Shown here one piece after another: positions 10,164 to 19,800 of a stretch of 64,000 nt of DNA; within the stretch, counting starts at the first letter, position 1, and the number at the start of each line of letters is the position of its first letter. Made by a program: the position numbers and the translations under genes. The notes beneath the pieces are model-generated. The model was not told the DNA's origin, made no database searches, and saw nothing but the letters and a program-made list of their open reading frames with translations. Source of the stretch: Limnobaculum allomyrinae (lineage in GTDB: Bacteria; Pseudomonadota; Gammaproteobacteria; Enterobacterales; Enterobacteriaceae); the NCBI RefSeq assembly GCF_016649425.1, contig NZ_JADRCR010000001.1, positions 124,001 to 188,000 of the forward strand. The letters run 5' to 3'.

Positions 10164-10291
10164 TAACAATAAATACATTGGATTGGATAGTTATTAATGG
10201 TTTTTATATCTTCCGAAATCGCAACTCATCATATCAGATAAGAGAGTTTGGGCAGCTGTTGTTTTGTGTGTTATTACATTCTGTGACAGAA

Positions 10292-10310
10292 AATAATGAT
10301 AGTTATTATC
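10292..10310. promoter_or_regulatory. Candidate Fur box upstream of nifJ
   Basis: AATAATGATAGTTATTATC matches the 19-bp E. coli Fur consensus at 16 of 19 positions by hand alignment. It is about 180 bp upstream of nifJ on the promoter side. Seen directly as a sequence match; binding is inferred. Confidence 0.5.
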
Positions 10311-10493
10311 ACTAAGATATTGAGGGTTATTGAATTCCCCTCTTATTATCAGGGGCAAGCTTGCAGAATAAGGCTTCAACGCTGGACTATTGGCATCATA
10401 TACGCTAAATATGATTATTAAATTTGTGATCCAGTGCAGTTGAACGCTCTGGTTTTCCGGAGTATACCGGTTGAGCAAAATACGAATAAAAAA

Positions 10494-10514
10494 ACCAGCG
10501 CAAATGGCGCTGGT
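10494..10514 (-). terminator. Orphan minus-strand terminator
   Basis: ACCAGCGC (10494-10501) / GCGCTGGT (10507-10514) with a 5-nt loop. On the minus strand it is followed by a T7 run (complement of 10487-10493), a textbook intrinsic terminator. No minus-strand gene lies immediately upstream: hslJ already ends in its own terminator at 11011-11051. It may end an unannotated small RNA or guard nifJ from read-through. Confidence 0.7.
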
Positions 10515-10549
10515 AAAAAATCAGTCAGATTAACTGAAAAGCAGTGGAT

Positions 10550-10601
10550 CGCTAATTAATTAGCGGCAAGATAATAACTTAATTAAGAGTTTAAGTTATT
10601 A
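10550..10601. repeat. Two adjacent perfect inverted repeats
   Basis: A 16-bp perfect palindrome CGCTAATTAATTAGCG (10550-10565) is followed by an 11-bp inverted repeat TAATAACTTAA (10572-10582) / TTAAGTTATTA (10591-10601). Both lie in the gap between nifJ and the plus-strand lipoprotein. They could be operators or RNA stems of a transcript ended by the hairpin at 10494-10514. Confidence 0.55.
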
Positions 10602-10720
10602 CAAAAAATGCGAAATAAAGTAATCAGAATATTAATTTCAGGTTAATTCTTAGCCAAACTTAAACTAACCATCATTGCAGATGGTTTTTTGTGGCTGAAA
10701 ATACAATAACAGAGGTAAAC

Positions 10721-10966
10721 ATGAAGGGAAAAATCTGTCTGGCTGCACTTGGTGCACTTTTATTGGCAGGATGTAGTAGTCAGCCCGATCAGGTGAGATT
10801 GTTACCCCATAACTCCATGATCACCGAAGAGACTGCAAGAGCAGCGCCGATGGATGAAATGGCATTAGCCAACTGCAATAGCATGGGGGGAATGCCAACC
10901 ACTTCACATAATCTGGATGGCAGTGTAGTGAGTAACTGTCAGCTTTCAAACGGTAAACGTTATTAA
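10721..10966 (+). CDS. Small lipoprotein, DUF333-like (YdbJ position)
   Basis: An 81-aa precursor starting MKGKICLAALGALLLAGCSS: a lipoprotein signal peptide with lipobox LAGC. The mature part ends in a short cysteine-containing motif (ANCNSMGG ... SNCQLSNGKRY) resembling the DUF333 core (Cys-x-x-x-Gly-Gly ... Cys-x-Leu-x-x-Gly) of E. coli YdbJ, which sits next to hslJ there. An upstream in-frame GTG at 10691 is less likely because AGAGGT (10711-10716) is well placed for the ATG at 10721. Function unknown. A bidirectional terminator separates it from hslJ. Confidence 0.75.
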   Translation: MKGKICLAALGALLLAGCSSQPDQVRLLPHNSMITEETARAAPMDEMALANCNSMGGMPTTSHNLDGSVVSNCQLSNGKRY

Positions 10967-11010
10967 GTATACGTATGTGATTTAGTTGAAATTGATATCA
11001 AATTGATATG

Positions 11011-11051
11011 AAAAAACCGGAAGGGTGCAACAGGCTCTTTTCCGGTTTTTT
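11011..11051. terminator. Bidirectional terminator
   Basis: AAAAAACCGGAA (11011-11022) / TTCCGGTTTTTT (11040-11051), 12 bp with A and T tracts on both flanks. It lies between the convergent DUF333-like lipoprotein gene and hslJ. Confidence 0.88.
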
Positions 11052-11082
11052 ATTATTTAAATACAAGCAATTATCATTAATA

Positions 11083-11514
11083 TTATCTGACCCAATCGCT
11101 GAGTTTATAGGTCAACGTATGCTGTGCTGAGCTTAAGGTTAATACCCCCTGATCCAGGGATACTTTAGCGCCATTATTCAGCGTTACAGCAATGATTTGG
11201 TCTAACTGGTTCATTTTTTCATCTAAACAGGCCATTCGGGTAGAAGCCAGTTGTGTTGCGGTTAATACCCCATCTTTTAACCTGGCCTGACCCATAAAGC
11301 GATTACACATTGCACCACTAACATGCATATTCTCGCCAAACTCAATATTTAATGGGCGTTTGTCTTTAGTGGTATCAGCCATATGCTCGCCATCAACGCT
11401 GGTCAGAATAAAATTATGATGTTGTAAATCACTCTCTTTTATTGCATTGCCATCCGTTAAAGTACAGCCGCTAAGCAGGACGGCCGAAATAATAAAAGGT
11501 AAAGCTATTTTCAT
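11083..11514 (-). CDS. hslJ: HslJ, META-domain heat-shock lipoprotein
   Basis: A 143-aa outer-membrane lipoprotein precursor with signal peptide and lipobox LLSGC, then a META domain (FGENMHVSGAMCNRFMGQARL ... LASTRMACLD). It resembles E. coli HslJ (140 aa), which is linked to heat stress and novobiocin resistance and is positioned next to ldhA as here. An ATG four codons upstream (11526) is in frame. I prefer 11514 because GGGGA lies 5 nt before it and the signal peptide then starts MKIALPF. Confidence 0.9.
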   Translation of the reverse strand: MKIALPFIISAVLLSGCTLTDGNAIKESDLQHHNFILTSVDGEHMADTTKDKRPLNIEFGENMHVSGAMCNRFMGQARLKDGVLTATQLASTRMACLDEKMNQLDQIIAVTLNNGAKVSLDQGVLTLSSAQHTLTYKLSDWVR

Positions 11515-11641
11515 TATAATCCCCAAAAGTCATGACGTGGAAATTGATCCGATAATCAATGCGTTGCTATTTTATCGGTTTAAATTTGAACGTGTTTTAC
11601 CATATTAAATATGAGAGTAAATAGAGATTTACAATGATTTA

Positions 11642-11672
11642 CCGGTAGTTAACATAATATTGTGACTACCGG
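11642..11672 (-). terminator. Possible weak terminator after ldhA
   Basis: CCGGTAGT (11642-11649) / ACTACCGG (11665-11672), an 8-bp perfect stem with a 15-nt AT-rich loop, 19 bp past the ldhA stop. There is no good U-tract, so termination is uncertain. Confidence 0.4.
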
Positions 11673-11690
11673 CGATAAAATAGACGATTA

Positions 11691-12677
11691 TTACAGTAAA
11701 TTAGGGCAAGGCTGGTTCTGCTCTAATTGCTGAATATTTTGAAGTGTGGTCTCAGAGATGCTTAATAATGCTTCTTCAGTTAAAAATGCCTGATGGCCGG
11801 TAAACAGCACGTTATGACAGGAAGACAAGCGACGGAATACATCATCCTGAATCACATCGTTAGATTTATCTTCGAAGAACAGATCTCTTTCGTTTTCATA
11901 AACGTCCATGCCTAATGAACCGATTTTTTGCTGTTTCAGTGCTTCGATAGCAGCAGGAGAATCAATTAAACCACCCCGGCTGGTATTAATAATCATCACG
12001 CCATCTTTCATTTGTTTAAAGGCAGCGGCATTTAGCAGGTGATGGTTTTCTGGCGTTAATGGGCAATGCAAAGAGATCACATCAGAACGTTCATACAGGG
12101 TTTTCAGATCGACATACTCAGCCCCTAAATCCAGTGCCAACGGTGACGGATAAGGGTCAAATGCCAGCAAGCGCATACCAAACCCTTTTAAAATCCGCAT
12201 AGTGGCAATACCAATTTTTCCGGTACCGATAATGCCTGCGGTACGGTTATGCATATTAAAGCCAATTAACCCTTCAAGAGAGAAATTGGCATCGCGGGTT
12301 CTTTGATAGGCGCGATGAATACGACGATTAAGGCTCATCATTAATCCAATCGCATGTTCGGCGACGGCTTCCGGTGAATAGGCAGGAACACGAACCACTT
12401 GTAGACCCAGCTCTTTCGCCGCATCAAGGTCAACATTATTAAATCCGGCACAGCGTAATGCCACAATTTTGACGCCTGATTTTGCTAACTCCTCAAGCAC
12501 CGGACGACTTCCATCATCGTTAACAAAGATGCAAACGGCTTCACAACCTTCCGCGGTTTTAGCGGTTTGCGGGCTCAGTTTGAAGTCAAAAAATTCGAGA
12601 TCGATACCAAAACGTTGATTAGCAACTTCAAGATACTTTCTGTCGTATTGTTTTGTGCTGTAAATAGCAAGTTTCAT
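11691..12677 (-). CDS. ldhA: LdhA, fermentative D-lactate dehydrogenase
   Basis: A 328-aa NAD-dependent D-2-hydroxyacid dehydrogenase near-identical in pattern to E. coli LdhA (329 aa). The Rossmann motif GIIGTGKIG is at about residues 150-158. Substrate-binding Arg (TSRGG), catalytic Glu (VYENERDLFFED) and His (GHQAF) are present. It reduces pyruvate to D-lactate during fermentation. The ATG at 12677 is preceded by GGAG at 7 nt; an in-frame GTG precedes it directly. hslJ follows on the same strand, as in E. coli. Confidence 0.96.
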   Translation of the reverse strand: MKLAIYSTKQYDRKYLEVANQRFGIDLEFFDFKLSPQTAKTAEGCEAVCIFVNDDGSRPVLEELAKSGVKIVALRCAGFNNVDLDAAKELGLQVVRVPAYSPEAVAEHAIGLMMSLNRRIHRAYQRTRDANFSLEGLIGFNMHNRTAGIIGTGKIGIATMRILKGFGMRLLAFDPYPSPLALDLGAEYVDLKTLYERSDVISLHCPLTPENHHLLNAAAFKQMKDGVMIINTSRGGLIDSPAAIEALKQQKIGSLGMDVYENERDLFFEDKSNDVIQDDVFRRLSSCHNVLFTGHQAFLTEEALLSISETTLQNIQQLEQNQPCPNLL

Positions 12678-12833
12678 CACATATCTCCACCAGAATTATA
12701 GAATTAATTTATCAGATATCGGGAGTTAGGACAATTTAACGATATAGTTAGTAACCAGTATTAGAATCAGTTTAGCCAATATTATTAATATGCTATATTT
12801 TCCGCCTGATTCGCGTTCCGGGGTAGTTTAGGC

Positions 12834-15455
12834 GTGGTAATAGGTCGTTTTGTTAAATACGTTCTGATTGTCGTGACCATACTGATATTGTCATTAATGA
12901 CGCTATGGGCAACGATCTCAACGTGGCTACCTAAAGTTGCCGGCCTCTGGTTACCGGAAGGAACACAGCTGATATTTACTCAGCCCCCACAGTTAATCAA
13001 GCGCGGAATTTCTTTAAACGGCATTCAATTTCTGGCTCAGGACTGTTTTTTAGCTGATGCGGGGCCGTTAACGCTGATTTATCAGGACAGGCAGTGGAAG
13101 CTGCATGGAAATTCTCTGGATATCGATACCCACTGTCTGGAGAAGTTAACAACTCAAGAAACGTCTGTCGATGATGATACACCTTTGTCGATTGCTGATA
13201 TTCAAAAACAGCTGCCCGCTTTTTCGCTATCCCTGGATCGCCTGAGTATTACGCCGTGGGAATCCTACTCAGGCCGGGTTGATCTAACCAGTAATAAACA
13301 AGGCCAGCGTCTTAGTGTTAAAGGGAATTTACTTTCTGGATCGGCATTATTAAACGATCGACAGATGCTGACATTAGAGTCTCTCAGCCTGCATATTCCG
13401 GATAGCGATGACATTATTCAGTTAAATGGTGAGATACAGGTACCTGTCAGTCTGGATGCTATTCCTGAACAGGGAAATATCGATGGCGAATTTGTTACCA
13501 CCTACGTAAATAAACCGCTGCTGCTAAAACTAAACTGGCAACAGCAGGATGGTCATCTGACAGTCACCCCGCAGGGTGAGAAAGAGAGCTTGCTGGATGT
13601 TCCCTGGACGCTGGAGGGTAAACGTCTGGTTGTGACTCAGGGGCAATGGCGTTGGCCTTATGCTTCCCAGCCATTTACCGGCGGCATTAGTATGACGCTC
13701 ACGGATTGGAGCAGTGATTATAATGAAGCCAATATTGAAGCGCGGCTGAATGTGGTTACTCAGGGCAGTGCAGGTAAAGGCAACGCGGTATTAACATTTG
13801 CACCGGGTAAAATTAGCCTGAAAGAGAGCGATTTAAACTTTCAACTTACCGGTAAGATGAATGAAGAACAGTTATCTTTATATACTACTATTCCCGGTAA
13901 GCTATCAGGGACTATCGCTAATCCAACCCTTAATCTATTGTCCGGTTCTTTATTGCGCGTAACCGGAGCTGTAACCCCGGATATTTATCTGCATGAAGCC
14001 CGATTCCCATTGGCGGGAATAAAAGTAACGGACAAAGGCATCAGTGGTCGTTTGCAAACCATTATTAATGCCAGCCATCGTTACTGGGGTAAATATAAGC
14101 TGCATCTGGATGGGCGTTCCCGGGATTTCTGGATTGATCAAGGGCACTGGGAATGGAACTTTTGGGGCAATGGTGATATGCCTCCAATGAAAGCCAAATG
14201 GGATATGTCCGGCAAAGGGGAGTGGAACGATAGCCTGATTAACTTGCAGACATTATCAACGGGCTTTAATCATCTGGTCTATGGACAAGTTACAGTGAAT
14301 AAGCCCCGGTTAGTGTTGGCGGAACCACTGAGCTGGAATCGTGCTGAAGGTCAGTATCGTGCCGGATGGCAATTGCAGGCGCAAAAAGTTGAGTTCGATA
14401 ATGGCGGTTATTTACCACCATCTACGCTAAATATTCAGTTCTTCGGACAAGATCCGGCAAACTTCCAGTGGAAGGGCGATCTCAGCACTAAAAAAATTGG
14501 GCCAATAAAATTGAGTGGCCGTTGGGATGGTGAACGCATCCGGGGAGAAGGCTGGTGGCCTGAACAGTCATTGGAGGTTTTCCAGACTTTACTGGCTCCG
14601 GATCTCGGTTTTAAAATTCGCAAAGGTACGCTGTATGCGCAATCGGCGTTTTCGATTTCCGAAACGCAGGGAATTGAAGCCGGCGGTCATATGGTAGTGA
14701 AAGATGGCGGTATGTGGTTAAAAGACGGCGAGCTGAGCGGACTTGATTTCGTCATGTCCTATCGTCTGAAGGATCATGTGTGGCAGCTAGGGCCGCAATC
14801 TCCGGTTAAGTTAAGAGTGAAAAAGCTCAATAACCTGTTTGATATGAGCAATATTACCGCTGATTTACAAGGGTATTATCCTCATTCGGAGCGCCAGCCT
14901 TTACGATTAACCAATGTCGGTGTAGATATGCTACAGGGGCATATCGGTATGCAACAGTTACGAATACCACAGAAAGATCCGGCTATTCTTACGGTCAAAG
15001 GCGTCGATCTCAGTGAATTATTTACCATTTTGAAACCGAAGCAGTTTACCATGTCCGGTAAAGTAGATGGTGAGCTGCCGCTGTATCTGAATCATCCGGA
15101 GTGGCTGGTGAAAGGAGGCTGGGTGGAGAATAGTAAAGATCTTACTCTGCGTCTGGATAAAGATATGGTACAGGCCATCAGCGATGACAATATGGCAACC
15201 GGTGACATTATGGATTGGTTACGTTATATGGAGATCCGTCGTTCCAGAGCGGATGTTAACGTAAGTAATTTAGGATTATTGACCATGGACGCACAGATAG
15301 AAGGTTTTAATCCAACCAAGAATGCTGAGCGTTTAGTGAAACTCAATTACCATCATGAAGAAGATATTTTCCAGCTATGGCGTAGCTTACGGTTTGGCGA
15401 TAATTTGCAGGACAATCTGCAACAGATCTTCTCATTACCGAAGGAGCATAATTAG
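12834..15455 (+). CDS. ydbH: YdbH, AsmA-like inter-membrane lipid-transport protein
   Basis: An 873-aa AsmA-like protein close to E. coli YdbH (879 aa): an N-terminal membrane anchor (about residues 7-27), then a long periplasmic beta-rich region with the Dicarboxylate-transport/YdbH signature and the conserved end NLGLLTMDAQIEG ... LKYHHEED-like ... LWRSLRFGDNLQ. TamB, YhdP and YdbH are partly redundant in moving phospholipids between inner and outer membranes. The start is GTG; the ribosome binding site is weak. Its stop overlaps the start of ynbE, and ydbL follows, forming the known three-gene unit. Confidence 0.93.
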   Translation: MVIGRFVKYVLIVVTILILSLMTLWATISTWLPKVAGLWLPEGTQLIFTQPPQLIKRGISLNGIQFLAQDCFLADAGPLTLIYQDRQWKLHGNSLDIDTHCLEKLTTQETSVDDDTPLSIADIQKQLPAFSLSLDRLSITPWESYSGRVDLTSNKQGQRLSVKGNLLSGSALLNDRQMLTLESLSLHIPDSDDIIQLNGEIQVPVSLDAIPEQGNIDGEFVTTYVNKPLLLKLNWQQQDGHLTVTPQGEKESLLDVPWTLEGKRLVVTQGQWRWPYASQPFTGGISMTLTDWSSDYNEANIEARLNVVTQGSAGKGNAVLTFAPGKISLKESDLNFQLTGKMNEEQLSLYTTIPGKLSGTIANPTLNLLSGSLLRVTGAVTPDIYLHEARFPLAGIKVTDKGISGRLQTIINASHRYWGKYKLHLDGRSRDFWIDQGHWEWNFWGNGDMPPMKAKWDMSGKGEWNDSLINLQTLSTGFNHLVYGQVTVNKPRLVLAEPLSWNRAEGQYRAGWQLQAQKVEFDNGGYLPPSTLNIQFFGQDPANFQWKGDLSTKKIGPIKLSGRWDGERIRGEGWWPEQSLEVFQTLLAPDLGFKIRKGTLYAQSAFSISETQGIEAGGHMVVKDGGMWLKDGELSGLDFVMSYRLKDHVWQLGPQSPVKLRVKKLNNLFDMSNITADLQGYYPHSERQPLRLTNVGVDMLQGHIGMQQLRIPQKDPAILTVKGVDLSELFTILKPKQFTMSGKVDGELPLYLNHPEWLVKGGWVENSKDLTLRLDKDMVQAISDDNMATGDIMDWLRYMEIRRSRADVNVSNLGLLTMDAQIEGFNPTKNAERLVKLNYHHEEDIFQLWRSLRFGDNLQDNLQQIFSLPKEHN

Positions 15456-15643
15456 TGAATAAATTTGGATGGTTAGCGGTGATGACGGCCTTTGCTCTTG
15501 GCGGTTGTGTGCCAAGAATTGAGATTGCACCATCAACAGAGCCAATTGTGATTAATATGAATGTCAAAATTGAGCATGAGATTCATATTAAAGTCGATAA
15601 AGACGTCGAAAAAATGCTGAAGACACAATCGGATATTTTTTAA
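15455..15643 (+). CDS. ynbE: YnbE, outer-membrane lipoprotein partner of YdbH
   Basis: A 62-aa lipoprotein with signal MNKFGWLAVMTAFALGGC (lipobox LGGC) and a short mature part rich in alternating beta residues (PIVINMNVKIEHEIHIKVDKDV). In E. coli, YnbE is the outer-membrane partner that completes the YdbH bridge. The GTG start shares its G with the ydbH stop codon (TAGTG), and AAGGAG (15441-15446) is 8 nt upstream, so translational coupling is likely. Confidence 0.92.
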   Translation: MNKFGWLAVMTAFALGGCVPRIEIAPSTEPIVINMNVKIEHEIHIKVDKDVEKMLKTQSDIF

Positions 15644-15652
15644 GGAATGGCA

Positions 15653-15976
15653 ATGAAACTAATCAATACCGGATTGATCGCCACGGTACTGCTGTTTAGT
15701 GTGGCTGCCAGTGCGTTAACCTTAAAAGAAGCGAAACAGCAGGGGCTGGTGGGTGAAACACTGAATGGCTATATTGCACCGGTTAAACCGACGGCAGAAG
15801 CACAGGCATTAACAGATAAAATCAACCAGGCCCGTACCGAGCAGTATAAGTCGGTAGCGGCGGAAAATAATGTGAATGTAAATGATGTGGCTAAAATGGC
15901 CGGGCAAAAATTAGTGAATAGAGCAGAGGCCGGAGAATACGTCAAAGGTATTAATGGCCAGTGGCTTAAGAAGTAA
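15653..15976 (+). CDS. ydbL: YdbL, periplasmic DUF1318 protein
   Basis: A 107-aa secreted protein with a signal peptide ending about ASA and a DUF1318 domain (LKEAKQQGLVGETLNGYI ... AGQKLVNRAEAGEYVKGINGQWLKK), as in E. coli YdbL, which acts with YdbH-YnbE. An ATG at 15647 is also in frame, but AAGGA abuts it directly while giving 6-nt spacing to the ATG at 15653. It is last in the operon, ending in a strong terminator. Confidence 0.9.
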   Translation: MKLINTGLIATVLLFSVAASALTLKEAKQQGLVGETLNGYIAPVKPTAEAQALTDKINQARTEQYKSVAAENNVNVNDVAKMAGQKLVNRAEAGEYVKGINGQWLKK

Positions 15977-15998
15977 TATTTACCACGAATTAAATGAT

Positions 15999-16023
15999 AA
16001 AAGCCCCTGATTCAGGGGCTTTT
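15999..16023. terminator. Bidirectional terminator between ydbL and azoR
   Basis: AAAAGCCCCTGA (15999-16010) / TCAGGGGCTTTT (16012-16023), a near-continuous 25-nt palindrome with A and T flanks. It serves the convergent ydbL and azoR. Confidence 0.88.
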
Positions 16024-16047
16024 ACATAATATTGAGAAGATCGATTA

Positions 16048-16707
<660 letters not shown>

Positions 16708-16881
16708 TCATATTCGGCCAAGCTTCAATTTGATAGCGCAATAATTAGATAGGGTTATTCTAATTTTTTGAACAAGATAAAAAAGTGACTTATCCGCTTA
16801 TAAATCAGGTTTGTGGTAATATAATGAGTAACAGAACCATCAATGGTACACATCGGTTTATTCAGCACAGGATCCCAGACA

Positions 16882-19800
16882 GTGAAATCCCCACTAGCCG
16901 CATTATCCGGTCAAATTCGGCATTTAATGTTGCGCGATCAGAAGCGGCTGCGTCGCCGTTTGGACGGCGCCCGTAAAATCACCAATGGTGAAAAATTATC
17001 ATTAATTGCGGCAGAAATTAATTCTGACATTCAGAGCGGTTTGCAACGAGTAGCCAACCGAAAGGCGGCCTGTCCGAAGATTAGTTACCCGGAAAATCTG
17101 CCGGTTAGCCAGAAGAAAGATCAACTGTTGGCCGCCATTCGTGACCATCAGGTAGTTATCATCGCCGGAGAGCCGGGGTCGGGTAAAACCACGCAAATAC
17201 CAAAACTCTGCCTTGAACTAGGGCGGGGAATTAAGGGCATTATTGGTCATACTCAGCCAAGGCGACTGGCAGCTCGCTCTGTTGCAGGGCGTATTGCTGA
17301 TGAATTGAGTGTAACGCTGGGGTCTGCAGTAGGCTATAAGGTTCGTTTTAACGACAAAATCAGTGACACTACGCTGGTTAAGCTGATGACTGATGGTATT
17401 TTACTGGCAGAAATACAGCAAGATCGTTTACTAAGCCAGTATGACACCATCATTATTGATGAAGCCCATGAACGTAGCCTGAATATCGATTTTATTCTGG
17501 GCTATTTGCGTCAGTTATTACCGAAGCGCCCGGATCTTAAAGTCATTATTACGTCGGCAACCATCGATCCTCAACGTTTCTCCCGGCATTTTAATAATGC
17601 ACCGGTGATTGAGGTATCTGGCCGTACTTACCCGGTAGAAGTGCGTTATCGTCCAATTGTAGAAGAGGCTGACGACAGCGAACGGGATCAAACTCAAGCC
17701 ATTCTGGATGCGGTCGATGAACTGATGCATGAAGCACCGGGAGATATTCTGGTGTTTATGAGCGGTGAGCGCGAAATCCGCGATACGGCAGATGCGCTTA
17801 ATAAGCAAGAAATTGCGCATACCGAAGTGCTACCGCTATATGCGCGTCTGTCGAATAACGACCAGAATAAGGTGTTTCAATCCCATACCGGTCGACGCAT
17901 AGTATTGGCAACTAACGTGGCTGAAACCTCATTGACTGTACCGGGAATTAAATACGTTATCGATCCAGGTACCGCCCGAATCAGCCGCTACAGTGCCAGA
18001 ACTAAAGTTCAGCGTTTGCCAATAGAACCCATTTCTCAGGCTTCAGCTAATCAGCGTAAAGGGCGATGCGGTCGGGTATCGAATGGTATCTGTATTCGTC
18101 TCTATTCCGAGCAGGATTTTCTTTCCCGTCCAGAGTTTACCGATCCGGAAATTTTGCGTACTAATCTGGCATCGGTTATTTTGCAGATGACTGCTATTGG
18201 ATTGGGCGATATCGCCGCCTTTCCATTTGTAGAAGCGCCGGATAAACGCAATATTCAGGACGGTGTACGGCTATTAGAAGAACTGGGTGCCATTGAACAC
18301 AATGAACAGGGTAAAGGACATCTGACTCCTGTAGGCCGTCAACTGGCTCAATTGCCAATTGATCCGCGCTTAGCGCGCATGGTGATTGAAGGGCAGAAGA
18401 ATGGTTGTGTACGCGAAGTGATGATTATTACTTCAGCGTTATCGATTCAGGATCCGCGTGAACGTCCGCTGGAGAAACAGCAGGCGTCGGATGAAAAACA
18501 TCGTCGATTTATTGATAAAGATTCAGACTTTCTGGCCTTTGTGAACCTGTGGAATTATCTGGGTGAACAGCAGGAAGAATTGTCTTCATCTCAGTTTCGT
18601 AAACTGTGCAAAGGGGATTTCCTTAACTATTTGCGCGTACGCGAGTGGCAGGATGTTTATACCCAATTGCGGCAGGTAGTAAAAGAACTGGGATTCCCTG
18701 CAAATAGCACACCCGCTGAATATCGTGAGGTGCATACTGCGTTGCTTTCCGGTTTATTATCCCATATTGGTCAAAAAGATTTGGATAAGCATGAGTTTAC
18801 CGGCGCCCGCAATGCGCGCTTCTCTATCTTTCCCGGTTCTGGTTTATTTAAAAAGCCGCCAAAATGGGTCATGGTCGCTGAACTGGTGGAAACCACCCGC
18901 TTATGGGGGCGTATAGCCGCCCGGGTGGAACCAGAATGGATCGAACCCCTGGCTCAGCACCTGATTAAACATGCTTATAGCGATCCGCACTGGGAGAAAG
19001 CCCAGGGCGCGGTAATTGCCAGTGAGAAAGTGACGCTGTTTGGTCTGCCAATAGTGAATGAACGCAAAGTTCAGTATGGGACGATTGACCCGGTTCTTAG
19101 CCGTGAATTGTTTATTCGTCATGCTTTAGTAGAAGGAGAATGGCAAACTCGCCATCCATTCTTTAAAGCCAATTTGCGCCTGATGTCTGAAGTTGAAGAG
19201 CTGGAAAACAAATCACGTCGCCGCGATATTCTGGTAGATGATGAAACACTGTTTAATTTCTACGATCGCCGCATTGGTGAAGAGGTAGTCTCCAGTCGTT
19301 ATTTTGATAGCTGGTGGAAAAAGATTTCTCGTGAGCAGCCGGAACTGCTTAATTTCGAAAAATCGATGTTGATTAAAGAAGGTGCCAGTAAAATCAGCGC
19401 TCAGGATTATCCGAACAGTTGGTATCAGGGAAACCTTAAGTTACGGGTTACCTATCAGTTTGAGATCGGAGCGAACGCGGATGGCGTTACTATTCATATT
19501 CCATTACCGATACTTAATCAGGTACAGGAAGAGGGCTTTGACTGGCAAATTCCGGGCTTACGTCGGGATTTGGTTATTGCGCTAATTAAATCATTGCCAA
19601 AGCCAATCCGCCGCAATTTTGTTCCTGCGCCAAACTATGCTGAAGCTTTCCTGCAAAGGGCTAAGCCTCTGGAAATGAGCCTGTTAGACTCTCTGGAAAG
19701 AGAACTGCGTTTAATGACGGGAGTGACAGTGTCACGAGAGTCATGGCAATTAGATCAGATTCCCGATCATCTTAAAATCACTTTCCGGGTGATCGATGAT

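Noticed and set aside
10194-10478. 94-codon minus-strand frame upstream of nifJ
   Set aside because: No ribosome binding site, no recognisable domain, overlaps the Fur-like site and promoter region of nifJ, and its composition looks non-coding.
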